This document shows positions 45,895 to 54,311 of a stretch of DNA of 64,000 nt, piece after piece. Every line of letters begins with the position of its first letter. Positions within the stretch are counted from its first letter, which is position 1. Position numbers and translations under genes: made by a program. The notes beneath the pieces are model-generated. The model worked only from the letters and a program-made list of their open reading frames with translations. It was not told the origin of the DNA and searched no databases. Source of the stretch: JBBDIJ01 sp040880485 (GTDB taxonomy: Bacteria; Bacteroidota; Rhodothermia; Balneolales; Balneolaceae); NCBI GenBank assembly GCA_040880485.1, contig JBBDIJ010000005.1, forward strand, positions 98,680-162,679, read 5' to 3'.

Positions 45895-46731
45895 TTAACA
45901 ATGTGGGTTTACGAGCAGACGGTTGGGTATATCTATACTGCTGTTGCCTATAGTGAACAGGGCAATGTCGAACCGGGAAGGGTCTGCAGGATCAATCTTC
46001 CGAAGAGTGTCAGTGAGTTCAAGTACCGATTTCCAGTCGTTAGAGGGGCGTGTGAGAAGGCCGAGCCTGCGTGATTGTCGACCGACATGAACATCCATCG
46101 GTATAAGAAGATGAGCAGGTGAGAGAAAGGTCCATACACCCGGATCTACAGGGCTCCCCTTGCGAAGAAACCATTTAAGCAGGAGACATAACCTCTTGCA
46201 GGTACTACCTTTGCCGGGATCAGCAATGTGTTTTCTGGTTCGATATGGAAGGTTGGGCACTTCTGAAAAGAAACGTTGCCTGAATTCATTCAGGAGCTTT
46301 TCAGGATCGGACCCTGTGTCCCGATATATTTCGCGCCAGTAAGATTCGAAATCTTCATGTTTCTTGTAGACGGACTGCAGGCCACAAACCAGTGCCTCAA
46401 TATCCCGGTCCTTGAAAGTGCGGTGCCTGAATCCTTTCAGGTGTGAAAAGAGGCCTGAATGGTACTCCTTTACAAAACGGTACGGTTCATTTCCGAATCG
46501 GTCAAACAGTTCATTCAGTTTTGTGCAAACAATCTCTCTTCTGCCCCAGGCCAGCAGAGCAGAAAAGAACCCGGCAATCTCCTTCTCTCTTTTTGATGGA
46601 TAACGCCAGACGAATTGAACGGGGTCTTCGTGAACGAAACGATCTGTTTCGGCCTCTTCAACCAACCGGTTCAACCAGGATCTTAAAAGCGTCAGTGATT
46701 CACTACTGTATGCTGCCAGTTCACTACTCAC
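45895..46731 (-). CDS. TIGR02757 (DUF2400) family protein
   Basis: This 278-aa conserved protein of unknown function is widespread in Bacteroidota and Spirochaetes. The recognisable core is EIAGFFSALLAWGRRE near the N terminus, the middle segment GSTCKRLCLLLKWFLRKGSPVDPGVW, and LLIPMDVHVGRQSRRLGL. The second half resembles helix-hairpin-helix DNA-repair folds, and the gene overlaps mutY by 8 bp, so a DNA-related role is possible but unproven. Confidence 0.85.
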   Translation of the reverse strand: MSSELAAYSSESLTLLRSWLNRLVEEAETDRFVHEDPVQFVWRYPSKREKEIAGFFSALLAWGRREIVCTKLNELFDRFGNEPYRFVKEYHSGLFSHLKGFRHRTFKDRDIEALVCGLQSVYKKHEDFESYWREIYRDTGSDPEKLLNEFRQRFFSEVPNLPYRTRKHIADPGKGSTCKRLCLLLKWFLRKGSPVDPGVWTFLSPAHLLIPMDVHVGRQSRRLGLLTRPSNDWKSVLELTDTLRKIDPADPSRFDIALFTIGNSSIDIPNRLLVNPHC

Positions 46732-47860
46732 TGCCGGCCTCTCTGATTTTCTTAAAATCAGTTCCCACTTCAGGACTTGTTACGGTTTCCGGGATACCCG
46801 CTATTACGATGCGGTTAATCAGCACCCGGTTTGCTTTTGGGAATGGGTAATTATGCAGTTCTGTAGTAGATACCCACTCAAGACGGTCACTTGATTTTGG
46901 TTCCACTGTTCCGGCCCGAATTGTACACCAGTAGGCGTGAAGCGTGATGCTGAAGTGTGAGTAGGCGTGATCGATGGCCATGATTTTATCTGCAACATCG
47001 ACTTCTACTCCAAGTTCTTCCTTCAGTTCACGTTCAACAGTCTCTATTATAGATTCATGCTCAAATTTTTTCCCTCCGGGGAATTCCCAGAGACCGCCCA
47101 ACATCGAATCCTCTGGACGTAAAGAGATCAACATTTGTTTGCGAGAATTCAGAAGTACTCCAACACCGATATGGTGGTGTGGTGGTCGTTTTTTGGGGGA
47201 CTTGTAAGGGATGGAATCCGTAGATGCCGTGCGATATGCCAGGCAGCCGGTCCGGATCGGACAGTTCGAGCAGTCTGGTGAAGAGGGTTTACAGATCAGT
47301 GCACCCAAGTCCATGACAGCCTGGTTAAAATCTCCCGGCTGTTGTCGATCCAGGCTCTGCATTGCCAGATCTTCGATCTGATTTCTCACCTTGATTTTTC
47401 GCACATCCTCTGCAATTCCGTAGTAACGAGAGAATACACGAATGACATTACCGTCCACAACGGCTTCGGGCTTGTTGAAAGCGATGCTCAGAATTGCTGC
47501 CACCGTGTAAGGCCCAATCCCTTTGAGTGAGAGCAAATCACGACGGTTGTTCGGGATTTCTCCCTCAAACCGCTCGACGACCACCCGGGCCGAATCCTGC
47601 AGATTACGACCCCTGCTGTAGTATCCGAGCCCCTCCCAAGCTTTCATCAGTTCGATCCGTTCGGCTGAAGCGAGTGCATCCACACTTGGAAATTTCCTCA
47701 TAAAGCGATGGAAATAGGGTATTACAGTATCTACCCGGGTCTGCTGCAGCATGATTTCTGAAACCCATACAGCCCATGGATTTGGGTCCGATCTCCATGG
47801 TAGATCCCGGCTATTACGGGAGTACCAGTCAAGCAGGCTGTCTGCCGGAAGTGAGTTCAT
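46724..47860 (-). CDS. mutY: Adenine DNA glycosylase MutY
   Basis: MutY removes A paired with 8-oxoG. The 378-aa protein has the HhH-GPD fold with SEIMLQQTRVDTVIPYF, helix-hairpin-helix LKGIGPYTVAAILS and the catalytic Asp in VVDGNVIRV. A 4Fe-4S loop has spacing C-x6-C-x2-C-x5-C (CKPSSPDCSNCPIRTGC), and a C-terminal NUDIX-like 8-oxoG recognition domain (about residues 230-350; LWEFPGGKK) completes it. The start is ATG 47860, with GTG 47863 one codon upstream. It overlaps the DUF2400 gene. Confidence 0.95.
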   Translation of the reverse strand: MNSLPADSLLDWYSRNSRDLPWRSDPNPWAVWVSEIMLQQTRVDTVIPYFHRFMRKFPSVDALASAERIELMKAWEGLGYYSRGRNLQDSARVVVERFEGEIPNNRRDLLSLKGIGPYTVAAILSIAFNKPEAVVDGNVIRVFSRYYGIAEDVRKIKVRNQIEDLAMQSLDRQQPGDFNQAVMDLGALICKPSSPDCSNCPIRTGCLAYRTASTDSIPYKSPKKRPPHHHIGVGVLLNSRKQMLISLRPEDSMLGGLWEFPGGKKFEHESIIETVERELKEELGVEVDVADKIMAIDHAYSHFSITLHAYWCTIRAGTVEPKSSDRLEWVSTTELHNYPFPKANRVLINRIVIAGIPETVTSPEVGTDFKKIREAGSE

Positions 47861-47864
47861 CACG

Positions 47865-49454
47865 TCAATCTATCTCTGCTTCTGCGTCGGGATCGGTCTC
47901 AATCACTCTTATTTGGACATTCTGTCTTGCCGCCGCTCCAAATTGATCGGTGGCAATCACCTGAAATTGGTGTTCACCTACCTGTCGGATATCAGGTGTC
48001 CATACAAATAGGCCATTCTGTTCATTCAGGTCTGCGCCGGTGGGCAAGTCTACAGCCAGATATCGAATGAGGTCGGGGTCGGTTCCGTCGGGATCTGTAG
48101 CTGAAATTTCCAGTGTGAACTCCTCTTCGAAATTGATTGTCAACGGTTGTTGAGGTGTGAATCGGGGTGGTGCGTTAAAGGTTCGGACATCTACATTGAA
48201 GTTTACCGAGTCCCTCTCACCGCCCGAGGCGGTAGCAACAATCGTGACATCATGCCTCCCTGTTTGACTGGCAGATGGCCGCCAGTAGAAGGAATTTCCA
48301 CGAATGCTGGCATTTTCGAATCCGGCACGCCATGAAAAATCAACTTCACCCGACTCGGGGCGAACTTCCAGATAGATTGGGATAAGAAGTGGCTGGGGAA
48401 AAGGAATTGTAATATTCCTGACAGGTTTTAACGACAGAGTGCCAGTGTCGGGTTCATCCACGGCACTCTCTGAAAATCCTTGTTGGCTAAGGGTTACCGG
48501 AGATACTCGGTTGTTTTCCGATATCCATAGCCTTCCGCTTGCAATTGTAAAATGGGCTCCACCATTTTCAGAATCCCGCCAGCGCCGGGGGGTGTCGGAG
48601 GGTTCCACTATCCAAAGCGCACCTCCTGCGGTGCGGATCACAAGGCTTTCGTTCCAACTCTCCACCTTGTCAATTGGTTCACCTGCTTCGAGAATGAGCT
48701 GTGTTGCGCCATCCGACTCAATTTGAAAGAGTTCTCCATTCTCTGATGTGGCGTACAGTATACCACCGGTTAGGAACAGTTTCTCTGCGGTACGGTCAAG
48801 TTGTAATCTTCGGACGAGGTCCATATTGTCACTTTCCTCTTCACGTTGCAGATGGAGTAGAAGCCCATCGTCCTGAAGAACAAACAGGGTACCGGTTCGA
48901 TCTGAAGCGATATCCAGTAGTGAGGATGATTCCAGAAGCTCTCTGTGTGGGTGGGCCGGGTCACTGTCCACTGAGCCTGGTGTTTCGAGGCTAAGCCGGG
49001 CCAGGCTACTCTCTCCATATATGGTATAGAGTTCCGTACCGGTTCGTACTGCTGCGCGTGGACGTTCCGGTAGAAATGTAGATGAGTATACTCCCAAAAC
49101 CGATGTTGGTTCAATAACAGTCAACCGGCGCGAATCACCGGTAAGGTAGGCGAAGCGAATATCAGCGTGTAACTGATCTCCGCGTTGCTGCATTCCACTT
49201 GACGTGTAGAGCCATTGAAGAGAGTCCGGATAGGCACGAAACACTGCCAGACCTTCCGATTCGGAGAGTACATAGAGATGAGTTTCTGATCCCTGCATGG
49301 CGATGACATCTCGAATCTCAAAGCTGTCCCGTAAATCGGTTTCAAGATTTTGAGCAGCCGGCAGGTCTGGCTGTATGACGAACAGAATTGCAACCATGGA
49401 GAGCTTGAGAGCCCGCCGCAAACGCTGCGAGTCTTTAATGGAGTTTACTTTCAT
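47865..49454 (-). CDS. Secreted beta-propeller-like protein with C-terminal Ig/cadherin-like domain
   Basis: I do not recognise a named family. The 529-aa product has a basic N terminus and a signal peptide ending near PAAQ (about residue 34). About 300 residues of repeated beta-strand blades follow (for example LYVLSESEGLAVF, LFVLQDDGLLLHL, LYATSENGELFQI, LWIVEPSDTPRRW). A final 170 residues have Ig-like/cadherin repeats (PPRFTPQQPLTINFEEEFTLEISATDPDG; FVWTPDIRQVGEHQFQVIATD). It is likely periplasmic or surface exposed. The ATG at 49454 overlaps the epimerase stop (ATGA); mutY starts 4 bp downstream. Confidence 0.75.
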   Translation of the reverse strand: MKVNSIKDSQRLRRALKLSMVAILFVIQPDLPAAQNLETDLRDSFEIRDVIAMQGSETHLYVLSESEGLAVFRAYPDSLQWLYTSSGMQQRGDQLHADIRFAYLTGDSRRLTVIEPTSVLGVYSSTFLPERPRAAVRTGTELYTIYGESSLARLSLETPGSVDSDPAHPHRELLESSSLLDIASDRTGTLFVLQDDGLLLHLQREEESDNMDLVRRLQLDRTAEKLFLTGGILYATSENGELFQIESDGATQLILEAGEPIDKVESWNESLVIRTAGGALWIVEPSDTPRRWRDSENGGAHFTIASGRLWISENNRVSPVTLSQQGFSESAVDEPDTGTLSLKPVRNITIPFPQPLLIPIYLEVRPESGEVDFSWRAGFENASIRGNSFYWRPSASQTGRHDVTIVATASGGERDSVNFNVDVRTFNAPPRFTPQQPLTINFEEEFTLEISATDPDGTDPDLIRYLAVDLPTGADLNEQNGLFVWTPDIRQVGEHQFQVIATDQFGAAARQNVQIRVIETDPDAEAEID

Positions 49455-50428
49455 AGCCAGTTTTGTTCTCTGTACCACTGCATTGTTTCCGCAATGCCGG
49501 ATTCGAGGCTGATCCCTGCTTCATAGCCGAGTTCAGACCTGATATTATTGTCGTTGCAGGTCCATTCAAGAACGATTTCTGCAGCTTTTTCACGGTTCAG
49601 TGCCGGCCAGAACCCGGCCAGATTTCCCGCTTTCTCTGCCAGGGCTGCAACACGTCTTACCCATGCAGGTCGAACATACAACGTAATGGGTTTTTTGCCG
49701 AGTGCCCTTGAAGTGTAATTTTTTATTTCGTTCCAGGAGACATCCCCGGGACCCGACACAAAGTAAGTATTTACACCCGTACTTTTCGATTCTCCCGCCA
49801 GTCTGATCGCCCGTATGAGATCAAAAACATGAATCAGAGAGATTCGCGGCCTGTCCCCATCCCCGATTATCGGACAGATTCTGCGATTCATCATCTGGAA
49901 AAAGAGAAAGATCTGATCTTCACGAGGGCCGTAGACAGCGGGAGGCCGTAGTATGGTTACATCCAGTTTATCAGCTGTAATACTGTGAACCCTCTCTTCC
50001 ATTTTTAATTTGGACCTGCCATACATGCTCACAGGCTCCATTGGATCGCTTTCACGACGGGGAGTTCCATTTATTGCAGGTCCGGCCGCCGCAAGAGAGG
50101 AGAGTATTACAACTTTTCTGATACCGTTTCTGCGGGCGATTCGTAATAAATTTTCGGTTCCGTCAATATTACCGAGCTCAAACTCTCTTTCGGTGCGGGC
50201 TTTAACAACACCGGCCAGGTGGAAGAGGATGTCGCACCCTTCGGTTCCCTCGATTAATTCAGGTATTGAGTGCAAATCACCTCTCACGATAGTACACCCC
50301 TTCCCCTCCAGCCACTTTAATCGATCTCTGACCAGGCACCTCACCTCATTCACTCCCGGATCATTCAGAAGTGAGTCTGCCAGGTGACTACCGATAAAGC
50401 CGGTTGCGCCGGTAACAAATGCTCTCAT
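49451..50428 (-). CDS. SDR-family NAD-dependent epimerase/dehydratase, possible ceramide reductase CerR-like
   Basis: The 325-aa extended short-chain dehydrogenase has the NAD loop FVTGATGFIGSHLADSL, LFHLAGVV, the catalytic S in ILSSLAAAG and YxxxK in YGRSK. Close family names are NAD-dependent epimerase/dehydratase and HpnA. Bacterial ceramide biosynthesis uses an enzyme of this type (CerR) to reduce the oxidised intermediate. The nearby palmitoyltransferase-like and GNAT genes make that role plausible, but nucleotide-sugar or hopanoid-related roles are not excluded. It is divergent from the GT4 genes. Confidence 0.85.
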   Translation of the reverse strand: MRAFVTGATGFIGSHLADSLLNDPGVNEVRCLVRDRLKWLEGKGCTIVRGDLHSIPELIEGTEGCDILFHLAGVVKARTEREFELGNIDGTENLLRIARRNGIRKVVILSSLAAAGPAINGTPRRESDPMEPVSMYGRSKLKMEERVHSITADKLDVTILRPPAVYGPREDQIFLFFQMMNRRICPIIGDGDRPRISLIHVFDLIRAIRLAGESKSTGVNTYFVSGPGDVSWNEIKNYTSRALGKKPITLYVRPAWVRRVAALAEKAGNLAGFWPALNREKAAEIVLEWTCNDNNIRSELGYEAGISLESGIAETMQWYREQNWL

Positions 50429-50454
50429 TAAATGGTATATTCCTTGCTATATAC

Positions 50455-50590
50455 GAACAGGCCCGATGATCTTCTTTGAATAAGATCCTGTTCTGTAGGG
50501 TTCTGAACGGTCCTGTCATGTAACCGGATCCTGAACGGAATGGAGCCGTTTCGACAGGGTCAGGCAAATCCGAAAACGAAGATACCAAGT
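50455..50590. repeat. Cluster of inverted repeats between epimerase and GT4 gene
   Basis: GAACAG (50455-50460) with CTGTTC (50488-50493) encloses GATCTT (50468-50473) with AAGATC (50482-50487), a bulged hairpin of 12 pairs. Further right, a CTGAACGG motif occurs twice, and CCTGTC ... GACAGG encloses AACGG/CCGTT. The whole 184-bp divergent gap is thus rich in palindromes. It may be a regulatory region or a decayed REP-like element. Confidence 0.5.
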
Positions 50591-50612
50591 TGAACGCTCT
50601 ATTTGAAATGGT

Positions 50613-51767
50613 ATGAATCCGTTCAGGGTTGCGCTCTTTACCGGGAATTACCACCATATACGTGACGGAGTCTCCCTCACGCTAAACCGTTGGGTTCGGT
50701 ATCTGGAAAGTCGTGGTGTTGAAGTGTTAGTATTTGGCCCGGAAGTAAAAAAACCTGCTCTGGAGCATCAGGGACGGCTTGTCGGCTTGCCCTCCATGCC
50801 GGCACCGGGGCGTCCTGAGTATCGCCTGTCCCTCTGCTTTCCACCCGCTGCAAAAAGGGAACTGCGAAAGTTTAAGCCTGATTTGGTCCATATCGCAACT
50901 CCCGACATTCCGGGTTTTGCAGCTCTGAAGTGGGCGTTAAAATCGGGATGTCCTGCCGTATCGTCCTATCATACACACTTCCCATCCTATTTGAAGTACT
51001 ACAGCCTGCAATGGTTGGAAAGTGCCGGATGGCGATACCTCAGATGGTTCTACCGGCATTGTGATCAAGTATATGTTCCATCACAATCTATGGTTGATGT
51101 CTTGAATGAGCATGGAGTGGAAACGGACTTTCGGATTTGGGCAAGGGGAGTGGAAACCTCACTCTTTCACCCGGGTCAAAGAAGTGAAAAGTGGAGAACA
51201 GAACAAGGATTCGACCCCGGGGATGTTGTAGTCACTTTTGTTTCGAGGCTGGTATGGGAGAAGAATCTGAATATTTTTGCGACTGCAGTTTCCAGAGTGT
51301 CGGATCGGGAGGCTGGAGTGAAGGCGATGGTGGTGGGGGACGGGCCTGCCCGCGAGCAACTTCGGACTGAACACCTCCCTACGGCACATTTTACCGGTTT
51401 TTTAGAGGGTGAAGAACTTGCAAGAGCCTATGCAAACAGCGATATCTTTCTGTTTCCCTCCGATACGGAAACGTTTGGAAATGTGACACTTGAAGCGATG
51501 GCTTCAGGGCTGCCCTGTGTCGTTGCAGATGCGACAGGAAGCAAATCTCTGGTTGAAGAGGGGGTGAACGGTTATCTTGTTCCGGTGAATAAGCCTGATA
51601 TGTTTGCAGAAAGGGTCGAAATGTTGGCCAGAGATGGGGAGCTTCGAAAAAAGATGGGGAAAAAGTCTCTTGAGTTCTCTGAGACCTACAGTTGGGACAG
51701 GATCAATGCGAATCTGCTCGATTGCTACAGGGAGGTGGGTGGTTTGCGTTTGGATGATGTAAACTGA
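50613..51767 (+). CDS. GT4 glycosyltransferase, lipid-mannosyltransferase-like
   Basis: The 384-aa GT-B protein has an N-terminal acceptor domain with VSLTLNRWVRYLESRG and SSYHTHFPSYLKYYSL, and a C-terminal GT4 domain with FVSRLVWEKNLNIF, VVGDGPAREQL and the E-x7-E donor motif FPSDTETFGNVTLEAMASG. The His-rich acceptor loop resembles enzymes that glycosylate diacylglycerol or phosphatidylinositol (MgtA, PimB, SqdX types). Glycolipid assembly is therefore the likely role; donor and acceptor are unproven. It starts at ATG 50613. Confidence 0.87.
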   Translation: MNPFRVALFTGNYHHIRDGVSLTLNRWVRYLESRGVEVLVFGPEVKKPALEHQGRLVGLPSMPAPGRPEYRLSLCFPPAAKRELRKFKPDLVHIATPDIPGFAALKWALKSGCPAVSSYHTHFPSYLKYYSLQWLESAGWRYLRWFYRHCDQVYVPSQSMVDVLNEHGVETDFRIWARGVETSLFHPGQRSEKWRTEQGFDPGDVVVTFVSRLVWEKNLNIFATAVSRVSDREAGVKAMVVGDGPAREQLRTEHLPTAHFTGFLEGEELARAYANSDIFLFPSDTETFGNVTLEAMASGLPCVVADATGSKSLVEEGVNGYLVPVNKPDMFAERVEMLARDGELRKKMGKKSLEFSETYSWDRINANLLDCYREVGGLRLDDVN

Positions 51768-51793
51768 ACGTCAGAATCAATATTCAGGATATT

Positions 51794-52927
51794 TTGAAAA
51801 TACTCTATATATCCCATACACACCCACCCAGAGATCAACCGCTCGAAAATGTAGGCGGTATGCAGAGTGTGAGTATGCAACTTGTAAACGCATTGCAGCG
51901 CCGGAAAGATGTTGAACTGGAAACGATAATTCTGAGAGCCCCCTGGCGAAGAATTGGCCTGTCAACAACTGCATTTCTGTTTGGCCTGCTTAAGAGGATT
52001 CCGGAAGGTGTACGCCGGTTTGATCCAGACGTGATACTATTCTCGTCCATGGTAACAGCTGGAGTTGTTCCCTTTTTAAGAAAGAGTGTGCAGGTGCCGC
52101 TTGTCAGTATTAATCACGGGCAAGATGTAACTCTGCCCCTGTCGATCTATCAGTGGTACCTTCCCAGAGTATTCAACAAGCTTGACGGAGTCATTTCTGT
52201 ATCGAGAGCTACGAGAGAAGCCTCTGTTAAAAGAGGAATGGTTCCGGAAAAAGGAGTGGCACTGCCAAACGGTTTTGATAGTCGTTATGCCCGCTCTCTT
52301 CCCGACAGAGAAGAGGCGCTAAAACTACTCAAAGAGGTTCTTGGGTTCGAACCTGAAGACCGGAAAATTCTGTTGACTGTAGGCAGGCTCGTGAAGCGTA
52401 AAGGGCACAGCTGGTTTATTCGAGAGGTTATTCCAAAACTGCGGACAGATGCAGAGTATCTCGTGATTGGTGATGGGCCGGAGCGTGAGGAATTGGTGAT
52501 GGCAAAGGAACAATCACAATGCGGCAATCGGATCACTCTTGCGGGACGCCAGCCAGAGGAAGTTTTAAGGGCTGCCTATGCAGCTTCCGACCTCTTTGTC
52601 ATGCCAAATATCCCAGTACCAGGAGATATGGAAGGTTTCGGAATTGTGCTTCTGGAGGCGAATCAGGCCGGTATGCCTGCAGTTGCATCCAACCTTGAAG
52701 GAATACGGGATGTGATACGTCAGGGAGTAAACGGGTATAGGGTGCCACACGAACAACCGGAAGAGTTTGCCAAAAAAGTGGATGAGGTACTTGAGGGAGA
52801 TCTGAAACGCTTTTCGGTAACGGCTCGTATGCATGTCGAGAAACACTTCAGCTGGGATCGGGTAGCCGCCAGATATCTGGACTTTCTTCGTGAGGTTTCG
52901 GCTCACAGAACCGTGTCGGACAAGTAG
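51794..52927 (+). CDS. GT4 glycosyltransferase
   Basis: The 377-aa GT-B protein opens ILYISHTHPPRDQP and has GGMQSVSMQLVNAL, a SINHGQDVTLPLS acceptor loop, and a C-terminal GT4 domain with VGRLVKRKGHSWFI, VIGDGPEREELV and EGFGIVLLEANQAGMPAVAS (E-x7-E). It starts at TTG 51794, 26 bp after the first GT4. The two probably act in sequence on one glycan or glycolipid; the sugar is unknown. Confidence 0.87.
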   Translation: MKILYISHTHPPRDQPLENVGGMQSVSMQLVNALQRRKDVELETIILRAPWRRIGLSTTAFLFGLLKRIPEGVRRFDPDVILFSSMVTAGVVPFLRKSVQVPLVSINHGQDVTLPLSIYQWYLPRVFNKLDGVISVSRATREASVKRGMVPEKGVALPNGFDSRYARSLPDREEALKLLKEVLGFEPEDRKILLTVGRLVKRKGHSWFIREVIPKLRTDAEYLVIGDGPEREELVMAKEQSQCGNRITLAGRQPEEVLRAAYAASDLFVMPNIPVPGDMEGFGIVLLEANQAGMPAVASNLEGIRDVIRQGVNGYRVPHEQPEEFAKKVDEVLEGDLKRFSVTARMHVEKHFSWDRVAARYLDFLREVSAHRTVSDK

Positions 52928-53000
52928 GTATGTACCACCCTGTTCCGTAAATGACCTGTCCACCCTCTCTATTCGGCCGTCTTCAGTCCCTTTCTCTGAT

Positions 53001-53030
53001 TTGATGGAAACCGAATACTGGCTATATTTA
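53001..53030 (+). promoter_or_regulatory. Bacteroidota-type promoter for the palmitoyltransferase gene
   Basis: TTG at 53001-53003, exactly 19 bases, then TATATTTA at 53023-53030 matches TTG-N19-TAnnTTTG at all but the last base. It also reads as TTGATG-N16-TATATT. It stands 35 bp before the ATG at 53065. Confidence 0.6.
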
Positions 53031-53064
53031 GCAGTTAAAAACATCCATCCCGAAGCTGTAGAGA

Positions 53065-54309
53065 ATGGCTGATTCCAGAGCCGATATAAAGAAGAAGAGT
53101 GATATTTTTTCCAAAGCGTATGAGTATACCAAGGCGGAAGAAGTAAAAGAGCTCGGACTTTACCCCTATTTTAAACCTCTGCAGGCAACAGACGGTACTG
53201 TGGTGCGTATTGAGGGGAGGGATGTGATTATGGCCGGGTCCAATAACTATCTTGGCCTGACAAATGATCCCCGTACCATTGAAGCGGCTCAGAATGTAAT
53301 TGCTACGTATGGTACAGGCTGTACCGGTTCCAGATATCTGAATGGGACTCTGGACCTGCATCTCGAACTGGAAGAGAAACTTGCTACATTTCTTCGAAAA
53401 GAGGCGTGTGTTCTCTTCAGTACCGGATACCAGACCAATGAGGGTTCCATTCAGACGATAGCCGGACGGAATGATATTATCTTTTCAGACAAGGACAATC
53501 ACGCCTGTATTGTGATGGGAACGCTGGTTTCCAATGCAAAAACCGTCCGTTATGCCCACAATGATATGGATCACCTCAGGAAGCTGCTTGAGCGGTCCGA
53601 TCCGGATGCAGGGAAGATTATAGTCAGTGACGGTGTATTCTCCATGTCCGGAATGATTGCGCGCGTACCTGAACTGGTTGAGCTGAAGGAAGAATTTGGT
53701 GCCCGGCTCTATCTGGATGACGCACATGCGATCGGAGTAGTTGGTGAGGGTGGCCGTGGTTCGGCTTCTTCGCACGGGCTACTGGATGAGGTCGATCTTA
53801 TTACCGGAACTTTTTCCAAGTCATTTGCATCGCTCGGCGGGTTTATCGTTGGCGACAAACCGGTGATCGAGTATATCCGTCACCAGTCACCGGCACACAT
53901 CTTCAGTGCAAGCATGCCCCCTGCCAACGTTGCAACCGTATTGAAGGCCCTTGAAATTCTTCAGCAAGAGGGGTGGAGACTCGAACGACTTGAGGAGATC
54001 TCCAATCTGATGCGGAGAGAGCTGAGTTCAATGGGGTTCAATGTTTGGTCCAGCCAGACTCCGATTATTCCGGTTGTCGTCGGAGAAATGATGGACTGTT
54101 TTCGCTTCTGGAAGGATCTGTTTGAGGAGGGAGTATATGTGAATGCGGTGGTTCCTCCCGCTGTACCTCAAGGTCAGGCACTGGTCCGGACAAGCTACAT
54201 GGCGACTCATACGGATGAACATCTGGACAAAGTTCTGAATGCATTCTACAAAGTTGGTGTAAAGCACGGTATCATAGACCGAAACGGCCACTCTCTATTG
54301 AATCACTGA
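53065..54309 (+). CDS. spt: Alpha-oxoamine synthase, probable serine palmitoyltransferase
   Basis: SPT condenses serine with a long-chain acyl-CoA/ACP to 3-ketosphinganine, the entry to sphingolipids. The 414-aa fold-type I PLP enzyme has LGLYPYFKPLQATDGTVV, GSNNYLGLTNDP, PLP-stacking His146 (DNHAC), Asp219 and His221 (DDAHAIG) and Schiff-base Lys252 (TFSKSFASLGG). The LYPYF-type N terminus and GSNNYLGLT favour SPT over KBL or BioF. No threonine dehydrogenase or bio genes are nearby. A GNAT gene follows 2 bp later. Confidence 0.85.
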   Translation: MADSRADIKKKSDIFSKAYEYTKAEEVKELGLYPYFKPLQATDGTVVRIEGRDVIMAGSNNYLGLTNDPRTIEAAQNVIATYGTGCTGSRYLNGTLDLHLELEEKLATFLRKEACVLFSTGYQTNEGSIQTIAGRNDIIFSDKDNHACIVMGTLVSNAKTVRYAHNDMDHLRKLLERSDPDAGKIIVSDGVFSMSGMIARVPELVELKEEFGARLYLDDAHAIGVVGEGGRGSASSHGLLDEVDLITGTFSKSFASLGGFIVGDKPVIEYIRHQSPAHIFSASMPPANVATVLKALEILQQEGWRLERLEEISNLMRRELSSMGFNVWSSQTPIIPVVVGEMMDCFRFWKDLFEEGVYVNAVVPPAVPQGQALVRTSYMATHTDEHLDKVLNAFYKVGVKHGIIDRNGHSLLNH

Positions 54310-54311
54310 TT

